Below, piece after piece: positions 1 to 5,312 of a stretch of DNA of 10,302 nucleotides. The number at the start of each line of letters is the position of its first letter. The stretch's first letter is position 1. A program made the translations under genes and the position numbers. The DNA is from Gammaproteobacteria bacterium (GTDB lineage Bacteria > Pseudomonadota > Gammaproteobacteria > Chromatiales > Chromatiaceae): contig JAJRUY010000110.1 in the NCBI GenBank assembly GCA_024277555.1, forward strand, positions 1-10,302, read 5' to 3'. The notes under the pieces were generated by a model. The model saw only the letters and a list, made by a program, of their open reading frames with translations. It ran no database searches and was not told the DNA's origin.

Positions 1-149
1 AAATGAACCCTGATGATCTCAACCTGTTAAAAGCAGAAGTTCTCAAGGTGATGGGCACAGGTATCAGTATCGACTATAAATTTGTAGATGACATACCTCT
101 TACCAAAACCGGAAAACACCGGGTAACCATTTCAAACATAGCAAGTTGA
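1..149 (+). CDS. CapK/PaaK-like adenylate-forming enzyme, C-terminal end (partial)
   Basis: The frame is open from the left edge and ends with TGA at 147-149. About 48 codons are visible. They match the small C-terminal domain of phenylacetate-CoA ligase-like (PaaK/CapK, coenzyme F390 synthetase-like) proteins: a hydrophobic helix, an alternating strand, then IPLTKTGKHR followed by a short VTIS tail. In that family the Lys in the 'P.t.sGK.r' segment is the adenylation-active lysine. CapK-like members are common in capsule and EPS loci, where they probably activate a carboxylate or adenylate for polymer modification. An ATG at base 3 is in frame, but the domain is far too short to be a whole protein, so the true start lies left of the window. 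The gene converges on the methyltransferase gene with 18 bp between the stops and no visible terminator. Family assignment rests on the C-terminal motif only. Confidence 0.6.
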   Translation, partial: MNPDDLNLLKAEVLKVMGTGISIDYKFVDDIPLTKTGKHRVTISNIAS

Positions 150-167
150 CTGGTTTACACAGCTTCT

Positions 168-1073
168 TCAGGATACCCTGGCAACAATCACCCGTGCATT
201 TCCATCCGCATCACTGACGATTTCCACGTTGTCATACTGAGGCATGTTGCTCATCTGTTTTTTCAATGCTGGCCCTTGCCCCAGCCCCACTTCAAACAGC
301 AGGTATCCCCCGTTACAGATGAAATCGGGAGCTTCACTGATAAGCCGCCTCATCAGATTGACACCAAATACGCCACCATCAAAGGCCATTTGCGGCTCAT
401 GGCCGGCTATTTCGTCTGCCATGGCAGGGACTTTTGCCGAAGATATGTATGGGGGATTGCAGGTAATCATATCCACCTTGCCATCCAGCCCCAGAGCCAG
501 AGCCAGAGCCAGAAAGGGATCAAGCAAGTCACCGAAATGTAACTGAATACGATCATCCAATCCGTGCAGTTCACAGTTCTGGTATGCAAGCGCCACGGCT
601 TCTTCAGACAGATCTCCTGCATAAATCTGCGCGTGCTCAATCTCCATGGCAATAGCCACCGCCACATTTCCTGCGCCGGTACAGACATCAATCACATACG
701 CTGGCCTGTTGGCATCATGCCCATGCAGTACATCTATGGCAGCCCCTGCCAGCAACTCTGTTTCCTTCCTTGGTATCAGGGCTTCCGGACCGGCGATCAG
801 CTCCATCCCCATGAAGCATTGCCTTTTGGAAATATGCGCAAGGGGTACGCCCACCAGACGCTGTTGCACCCAGTCTTCCAGTTGTGCGCACTCGTCTTGG
901 GCAAGCTCCTCTGGCTCATAGTCTCTCGCCAGCTCTGCAGATGCTGGTTTTCCTTTTGCCAGCGACCAAAGCGCTTTCAGGGTATTTTCCGGTGTTTCCT
1001 CTGGTTTATCCGGAAGAATGCTCAACCCCCTGGAAAGGCTCCGGAGCAAGACCTCGTACAATTCTTCTTTCAT
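168..1073 (-). CDS. HemK/PrmC-family N-methyltransferase (SAM-dependent)
   Basis: This 301-residue protein has the PrmC (HemK) architecture: a helical N-terminal domain (about 1-95), the linker motif IPRKETELL (100-108, IPRP-TE in classic PrmC), the SAM-binding glycine loop VIDVCTGAGN (127-136), and the catalytic NPPY (206-209). It also has the PrmC-like EPQMAFDGG..G segment (226-237) and a final strand. PrmC methylates the side-chain amide N5 of Gln in the GGQ loop of release factors; NPPY positions a planar amide or amine nitrogen. Here the gene sits not beside prfA but as the last gene of an EPS-type operon. Its ATG shares one base with the ligase stop (TGATG), and AAGGGG lies about 8 nt upstream, which supports this start and translational coupling. 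A specialised paralogue acting on a small molecule or carrier-bound amide is therefore plausible (inference). Between motif I and NPPY is a low-complexity Leu-Ala stretch (about 188-194) encoded by a hexanucleotide tandem repeat. Confidence 0.85.
   Translation of the reverse strand: MKEELYEVLLRSLSRGLSILPDKPEETPENTLKALWSLAKGKPASAELARDYEPEELAQDECAQLEDWVQQRLVGVPLAHISKRQCFMGMELIAGPEALIPRKETELLAGAAIDVLHGHDANRPAYVIDVCTGAGNVAVAIAMEIEHAQIYAGDLSEEAVALAYQNCELHGLDDRIQLHFGDLLDPFLALALALGLDGKVDMITCNPPYISSAKVPAMADEIAGHEPQMAFDGGVFGVNLMRRLISEAPDFICNGGYLLFEVGLGQGPALKKQMSNMPQYDNVEIVSDADGNARVIVARVS
491..513. repeat. Hexanucleotide tandem repeat (ccagag) inside the methyltransferase gene
   Basis: The unit ccagag occurs three times in perfect tandem (491-508), followed by a partial fourth copy (ccaga, 509-513). 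On the coding strand it reads as alternating Leu and Ala codons just before the NPPY catalytic motif of the HemK-like protein. Copy-number change by slippage would add or remove two residues without a frameshift. Confidence 0.85.
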
Positions 1074-2632
1074 CAGGAAAGCCCCTTTTTGCTGATTTTT
1101 CCAGTATCGGTTTTTGGCAAGGAATCGACAAATTCAAAATACTTTGGAACCATAAAGTTCTCCAGCTTTTCCACACAGGCCTTGCGCACATCTTTTACTG
1201 TCAACTTCATGCCTGGTTCCGGCGCTACAAAGCATTTAATTGCCTCACCAAGTATTTCATCCTCTACACCAATAACTGCAACCTCTCGTACTCCCGCTAC
1301 AGAAGCCACCACATTCTCTACTTCAACAGGGCTGACTTTCTCGCCCCGGGTCTTGATAATGTCATCACTTCTTCCCTGAAAGTACAGATCCCCGTCTTCA
1401 TCCATCTTGAACCAGTCACCGGTACATAACAACTTTTCCCCTGGAAGAACCGAGTCCCGCAATGCCTTGCGGGTATGCTCTGGCGCATTCCAGTAGCCAA
1501 GCATGATGTGAGTCCCGCGAACATAGAGCATGCCTGTTTCCCCCGGTTTCGTACGCTCACCCTGCTCATTCAGGATAAAAACTTCCGTGCCGGGAATCGC
1601 CTTTCCTACAGAGGCAGGTTTGACATCAACAAGCTCCGGCTCCAGGTAGCAAGCCCGCTTGCATTCGGTGAGCCCATACATTTTGTAAATCAGCGCCTGG
1701 GGAAAGATTCTTTTCAGTACCGGAATCTGCTCGGCAGGCAGCGCGGCTGCCGTATTGGTTACCCGGGTAATACCTGGAAACGCAAAGGACTCTCGGCGAT
1801 GCATTGAAATAAGCAGAGAAAAAATGGTAGGCACGCCAGGAAAGACCGTGACCTCATGCTCGCGGATACGCTGAAAAATGATTGCCGGATAGGTAAAGGA
1901 ACGCTCCATCACCAGCGTCGCACCCAACTGCACACTCATCAGAAGCTGGTAGAGACCATAGTCAAATGCAAGAGGCAGCACCAGCAAAAGTCTATCCTCT
2001 GCCGAAAGGCGCAGATATTCGATCAGGCTCCCCAGAACAAAAGTCATGGAAAGATGCGTGTGCATTACCCCCTTGGGATCACCAGTACTTCCGGAGGTAT
2101 AGATAAGTGCAGACAGGTCTTTTTGAATGCCGGCAGGACGCAAGGCACCGGCCGGTTTCCGGCTTGCTGTATCAAACGAGGTGGCATTCAAGTCTTTATG
2201 GCGGGAAATGTCTCCAGAGACAAGAACACATTTAAGGCTGGCAGCCTTGCCAATCGGTGGACTAAAAACACGGTGCAGGTGAACATCTGAAATCAGCGCG
2301 CTGGCACTGCAATCTTCCAGAATATAGGCGAGTTTATCCTGTTTGGTTTGTGGATTAACAATGACAAACACCGCACCAATGGCAAGTATTGCATATATGG
2401 ATACGGCACATGCCAGGGTGTTGTCCATAAACACCACGCAACGGTCACCTCTTTTTACCCCCCGTTCCTGAAGATGCCCTGCGAGATTTCGAACCATTTC
2501 CTCGAATTCCGCATAGGATGTTGCATTTCCTTCAGCAATAATCGCCGCTTTCCCCGGATAAAGCTTTGCAGATTGAAACAAGCTTTCATGCAACAAGCGT
2601 TGCGGGCGCAGAATATCCATGTTTTCTTTCAC
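1073..2632 (-). CDS. AMP-forming acyl-CoA/acyl-ACP ligase (ANL superfamily), EPS-associated
   Basis: This 519-residue class I adenylate-forming enzyme has the full motif set: P-loop YTSGSTGDPKGVMHTH (about 178-193), A5 motif YGLTE, the CTGDW motif, the hinge and following KTRGEKVSPVEVENV segment, and the C-terminal PKTDTGKISKK carrying the catalytic lysine. The family activates a carboxylic acid as acyl-AMP, then transfers it to CoA or a phosphopantetheinyl carrier. A dedicated carrier-protein gene 55 bp upstream makes loading of that carrier the likely role; the substrate cannot be read from sequence. It resembles the acyl ligase subfamily of exosortase A/EPS clusters (inference from overall pattern). 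The longest start is GTG at 2632; an ATG four codons in (2620) has GAAAGA just upstream and is an equally good start. The stop overlaps the methyltransferase ATG by one base. Confidence 0.88.
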   Translation of the reverse strand: MKENMDILRPQRLLHESLFQSAKLYPGKAAIIAEGNATSYAEFEEMVRNLAGHLQERGVKRGDRCVVFMDNTLACAVSIYAILAIGAVFVIVNPQTKQDKLAYILEDCSASALISDVHLHRVFSPPIGKAASLKCVLVSGDISRHKDLNATSFDTASRKPAGALRPAGIQKDLSALIYTSGSTGDPKGVMHTHLSMTFVLGSLIEYLRLSAEDRLLLVLPLAFDYGLYQLLMSVQLGATLVMERSFTYPAIIFQRIREHEVTVFPGVPTIFSLLISMHRRESFAFPGITRVTNTAAALPAEQIPVLKRIFPQALIYKMYGLTECKRACYLEPELVDVKPASVGKAIPGTEVFILNEQGERTKPGETGMLYVRGTHIMLGYWNAPEHTRKALRDSVLPGEKLLCTGDWFKMDEDGDLYFQGRSDDIIKTRGEKVSPVEVENVVASVAGVREVAVIGVEDEILGEAIKCFVAPEPGMKLTVKDVRKACVEKLENFMVPKYFEFVDSLPKTDTGKISKKGLS

Positions 2633-2687
2633 TCAAAAAACCACCACTGATACGACAGCACACTACCCAGAAGTGTACCCAAAAAGC

Positions 2688-2933
2688 TCAACCTTCCTTT
2701 CGATGGATAAAGGCTACAATTTTGTCTACTGAATCAAGATTGTCGGGGATCATTTCCTCATCCTTGATTTTTATCTTGAACTCGTCTTCAATAAAAAAAA
2801 TGATCTCCAGAATGCCGGTTGAATCCAGAATTCCCTGATCCAGAAAAGAATCATCATTTTTCAGTTCCGACTGGTCATCTGTAAACAAATAGTTCTCGAG
2901 AATAAACGCTCTTATTTTTTCTTCAGTAGACAT
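2688..2933 (-). CDS. Acyl carrier protein (phosphopantetheine-binding)
   Basis: This 81-residue acidic, helical protein has carrier-protein size and layout. Helix 1 is EEKIRAFILENYLF. A loop leads to DSFLDQGILDSTGILEII, where Ser38 in the D-S-T-G context is the predicted 4'-phosphopantetheine site (DSL in housekeeping AcpP). The acidic helix 2/3 region follows (FFIEDEFKIKI), then helix 4 (DSVDKIVAFI). It is shorter on similarity to AcpP than to the discrete carriers in NRPS-like, Dlt-like and EPS gene clusters, so a dedicated carrier is more likely than fatty-acid ACP. It lies 38 bp after the amidotransferase stop and 55 bp before the ligase start, so the three are almost certainly co-transcribed. 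Start ATG at 2933 has only a weak GGAA-type ribosome site. An eight-base T run on the coding strand (2793-2800) lies just after the Ser site. Confidence 0.9.
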   Translation of the reverse strand: MSTEEKIRAFILENYLFTDDQSELKNDDSFLDQGILDSTGILEIIFFIEDEFKIKIKDEEMIPDNLDSVDKIVAFIHRKEG

Positions 2934-2971
2934 TTTCTATTCCGCAATAAAAATGGATGAACACCAGCCTT

Positions 2972-4915
2972 CTATTCGAAGGCATCTGCAGAGTATCCTT
3001 GAATAAACATCTTATCAAGCAACATGGTAGACAATATGCCCACAAAGGCCATGTTGTCGGAAAAACCGATCACCCTGCCGCTGGCACTCTTGCGCAGCAG
3101 CTTGCCAACAGCAGCAGGGTTAAAGTACCCCGCTTTGCGCAGGGCCTCCTCCCCAAGCAGCTCCTTTACATAAGCTGCCGGCTCACCCTGGGAGAAAAAC
3201 GACTGGCTGTCAGGAGCACGATACGGCTGTTTGCTGCGCCTGCGAATGCTCTCGGGAATCAATCCAGCCATGGATTTCTTCAGAATATACTTTTCATTCA
3301 GAACCTTGATCTTGTAGCGTGCCGGTATATTTGCTGCAAACTCTATGACCCGGTGATCCAGAAACGGAAACCTTCCCTCTACTGAATTTGCCATCGCCAT
3401 CCTGTCGCCCTGTGAATTCAGCAGATAACCGGAAAGCAACGTGTGATTTTCGATATATTGATCCCGGTTGAGTGCTTCCCATTGTTCAATTTCCGGCGGC
3501 AATATCCGCCGAATGGAGTCATAGCTTGCGCTTCCCTGCAGCAGATCTTTCATCTCCCTGGAGAAAAATCTCCAGCTGCGCCGGGTGGTGCTCCAACGGG
3601 GAATATGTGCAAAATAAGGCTTATCGATATATTCCATGCCTTGCTGAAAAAACTGCTTGCCAAAATCCCCCCCCGCCGTGGGGGAATGCTTCAGATAAGG
3701 ATAGAGTTTTTTCAGAATCAGTGGTCGCAACCTGGAATCCGGAAAGCGCTGGCAAAAGCGCCGGACTTTTGCTTCCTTGAAGATATCATAGCCACCAAAC
3801 ACCTCATCAGCACCTTCACCGGTCAATACGACCTTGTAGTTGCTTTCCCGCACATGCTGGGAAAGCAGCATCAATGGTGCAGGAGCCGTACGAAGAATTG
3901 TAGATTCCGCATGCCAGATCACTTGCGGAAACAAGCGGCTGATATCTTCCGCCTTGCAGGTAACGTGGGTATGCTCGGTTTCCAGATATTGAACCAGTTC
4001 CTGCTGAAAAACACTCTCGTCGAATTCATCGTCTTCAAAGCCGATGGAGAAGGTGCGCAGTGGCGTATCGGTAAAATTGTGAATGAGAGAAGTGATAACC
4101 GATGAATCCAGGCCGCCGCTGAGGTAGGCTCCAACCGGCACGTCGGAGCGCAAGCGCAGCTTCACCGAATCGATCATCAGTTCACGAAGTTCTTCGGCCC
4201 AGTCATCAACACTTCGATTATCCGGTATGCCGCCTACAGGAAAGGTCCAATCCCAATATTTTGAACAGTGCATCTCTCCCTGCTCCACAACCATCTGGTG
4301 TCCGGGCGGCAATGAATAAATGTCTTCAAACAGGCTGTTGGGCTCCAGGGTGGACCAGAAAGTAAACACCTCACCCAACGCAGTAGGGTTGAGGCTGCGG
4401 GCAACTGCTGGTTGGGTAAACAAGGATTTTACTTCTGAGGCAAAATACAGACGACCTGCTGCGATGGTGTAGAAAAGAGGTCGAATTCCGGCCCTGTCCC
4501 TGACCAGGAGCAGGCGTTGTGTACTGTTGTCCCACAGCGCGATGGCAAACTGCCCCACCATATGCTTGACGAATGCATCCCCATACTCTTCATACAGGTG
4601 AACAATCACCTCCGTATCCGAGCGGGTATAAAACCGGTGCCCAAGCTTCTGCAGCATCTGGCGCAGCTCGAGGAAATTAAAAATTTCCCCATTGAAAACC
4701 ACCTGTACGCCCCCATCCTCATTGTGAATGGGCTGATCTCCGCCTTCCAGATCAATAATGCTCAACCTGGCATGCGCCAGCCCGATTCCGGGTCCGGAGA
4801 AGAAACCATAGCCATCCGGCCCCCGGTGTCGGACAGCCTGAATCATGCGCTCCAGCTCATCCCGCGACGGGGTTTCCCGGTGTTTCAAATTCAATATCCC
4901 GGATATGCCACACAT
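2972..4915 (-). CDS. asnB: Glutamine-hydrolysing asparagine-synthase-like amidotransferase (AsnB family)
   Basis: This 647-residue two-domain enzyme begins MCGISGI; removal of Met exposes Cys as the Ntn glutaminase nucleophile, which fixes the start even though no Shine-Dalgarno precedes the ATG. Glutaminase landmarks include RHRGPDG (29-35), LSIID (51-55), FNGEIFN (74-80) and SDTEV (99-103). The synthetase domain has the PP-loop LSGGLDSS (265-272), SIGF for the adenine pocket, and LTGEGADEVFGGY (364-376). Ammonia from Gln is channelled to an adenylated carboxylate. Homologues in EPS, capsule and exosortase A loci are thought to amidate a sugar acid or precursor rather than make asparagine; the companion carrier protein and acyl ligase favour that here (inference). 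It is the first gene of a four-gene operon and divergent from the NadE-like gene. A G8 tract on the coding strand (3667-3674) sits in the synthetase domain. A true asparagine synthetase remains possible. Confidence 0.85.
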   Translation of the reverse strand: MCGISGILNLKHRETPSRDELERMIQAVRHRGPDGYGFFSGPGIGLAHARLSIIDLEGGDQPIHNEDGGVQVVFNGEIFNFLELRQMLQKLGHRFYTRSDTEVIVHLYEEYGDAFVKHMVGQFAIALWDNSTQRLLLVRDRAGIRPLFYTIAAGRLYFASEVKSLFTQPAVARSLNPTALGEVFTFWSTLEPNSLFEDIYSLPPGHQMVVEQGEMHCSKYWDWTFPVGGIPDNRSVDDWAEELRELMIDSVKLRLRSDVPVGAYLSGGLDSSVITSLIHNFTDTPLRTFSIGFEDDEFDESVFQQELVQYLETEHTHVTCKAEDISRLFPQVIWHAESTILRTAPAPLMLLSQHVRESNYKVVLTGEGADEVFGGYDIFKEAKVRRFCQRFPDSRLRPLILKKLYPYLKHSPTAGGDFGKQFFQQGMEYIDKPYFAHIPRWSTTRRSWRFFSREMKDLLQGSASYDSIRRILPPEIEQWEALNRDQYIENHTLLSGYLLNSQGDRMAMANSVEGRFPFLDHRVIEFAANIPARYKIKVLNEKYILKKSMAGLIPESIRRRSKQPYRAPDSQSFFSQGEPAAYVKELLGEEALRKAGYFNPAAVGKLLRKSASGRVIGFSDNMAFVGILSTMLLDKMFIQGYSADAFE

Positions 4916-4986
4916 AATTTATATATTGGGGAAAAACAAGAGTAGTGAAAATAAGAAAATTGCGGTCGCACAACGTATTCTTTTTC

Positions 4987-4995
4987 ATCATAACA
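4987..4995 (-). promoter_or_regulatory. Possible extended -10 promoter for the asnB operon
   Basis: On the minus strand TGTTATGAT fits an extended -10 (TGnTATAAT-like). It would start transcription roughly 65 nt before the asnB ATG. No convincing -35 is seen at 16-18 bp. This is a visual match only. Confidence 0.25.
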
Positions 4996-5158
4996 CGGTT
5001 TTGCTCCTTTTCCGGATAGCTGCTTTTGACATTTCTGGAGTCGGAATTTTCAGTCGATTCCTACATAAACTAATATAGTTCTGAACACAGGAATCTGGCA
5101 ATATAGTAAGGCCGTCAGCATTCAATTAGATGCTCCCAAGGAATCAGTTATGGGAACC

Positions 5159-5164
5159 TATAAT
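5159..5164 (+). promoter_or_regulatory. Possible -10 element (TATAAT) for the NadE-like gene
   Basis: A perfect TATAAT hexamer faces the NadE-like gene, but no recognisable -35 lies 16-18 bp upstream. A flanking TCCCA (5134-5138) / TGGGA (5151-5155) inverted pair could bind an activator. If used, the transcript would begin near 5171 and carry a roughly 140-nt leader containing the whole palindromic element and hairpin. Confidence 0.3.
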
Positions 5165-5176
5165 AATTCTATTTTT

Positions 5177-5246
5177 ATCACTCCGGTGAAGGCCGGAATC
5201 ATGGAAATTCAGTGGCTTATGGATTCCGGCCTTCGCCAGAATGACG
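5177..5246. repeat. Palindromic dispersed-type repeat (REP/MITE-like), 70 bp
   Basis: Two arms, 5177-5200 and 5222-5245, are inverted copies matching at 20 of 24 positions, separated by about 21 bp. Each arm is itself a small hairpin (left: TCCGG 5182-5186 with CCGGA 5193-5197). The right arm read on the minus strand has the form GTCATTCTGGCGAAGGCCGG, which resembles the 'CGTCATTCC.GCGAA..CGGGAATCC' repeat scattered between genes in many proteobacterial genomes. The element is bounded by the direct repeat ATTTTT (5171-5176 and 5247-5252), which could be a target-site duplication, although it is AT-rich and may be chance. It contains no coding capacity. Copy number elsewhere cannot be judged from this window. 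Confidence 0.7.
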
Positions 5247-5252
5247 ATTTTT

Positions 5253-5283
5253 CGAGATGCCCTTATGTAAAGAGGGCATCTTG
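5253..5283 (+). promoter_or_regulatory. Leader hairpin upstream of the NadE-like gene
   Basis: The arms 5253-5263 and 5273-5283 pair over 11 positions: GATGCCCT with AGGGCATC is perfect, extended by A-T, a G-U and a C-G, closing a 9-nt loop. It is not followed by a T tract in either direction, so it is not a classic intrinsic terminator. The 3' arm contains AGAGGG, a Shine-Dalgarno-like sequence 7 nt before an ATG (5284) that opens a 10-codon frame. That frame's TGA (5314-5316) overlaps the GTG start of the NadE-like gene. A role in translation control or mRNA stability is possible. Confidence 0.5.
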
Positions 5284-5312
5284 ATGGATAACGAAACAAG
5301 GGGTGCACAGCA

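Larger units (their letters stand above)
4916..5312. other. Divergent intergenic regulatory region (397 bp)
   Basis: This is the only long non-coding stretch in the window. It separates the asnB operon (leftward) from the NadE-like/sugar-transferase pair (rightward). The asnB-proximal part (about 4916-5150) is AT-rich and carries a possible extended -10 for the minus strand and a small palindrome gttctgaac (5078-5086) that could be an operator. The nadE-proximal part carries a TATAAT, a palindromic repeat and a hairpin, each listed separately. No protein-coding gene is supported here apart from a possible 10-codon leader. No clear sigma-54 (-24/-12) element was found on either strand. Confidence 0.7.

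Noticed and set aside
564..1379. Long plus-strand open frame of 271 codons over the methyltransferase/ligase junction
   Set aside because: It is antisense to two well-supported genes with catalytic motifs, has a Cys/His/Pro-rich unpatterned translation, and lacks a ribosome site.
1856..2290. Plus-strand open frame of 144 codons inside the ligase gene
   Set aside because: Antisense shadow of a gene with full ANL motifs; no recognisable domain.
3443..4105. Plus-strand open frame of 220 codons inside the amidotransferase gene
   Set aside because: Antisense to the AsnB synthetase domain; no domain, no start context, no neighbours on that strand.
5026..5054. TTGACA at 5026-5031 as a plus-strand -35 box
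   Set aside because: No -10-like hexamer follows at 16-18 bp (the bases there are ttcagt-like), so it is not a convincing promoter.
5076..5091. Possible LexA box (minus strand CTGTGTTCAGAACTAT)
   Set aside because: The left half CTGT fits but the right half reads CTAT instead of ACAG, so it does not match the CTGT-N8-ACAG consensus.
5089..5112. Sigma-54 (-24/-12) promoter around tggcaatatag, sought because PrsK/PrsR-type EPS loci can use sigma-54
   Set aside because: The GG is not followed by GC at the required 10-base spacing; nothing better was found on either strand.
5253..5283. Intrinsic terminator at the leader hairpin
   Set aside because: Neither strand has a T tract following the stem, and it lies directly upstream of a gene start.
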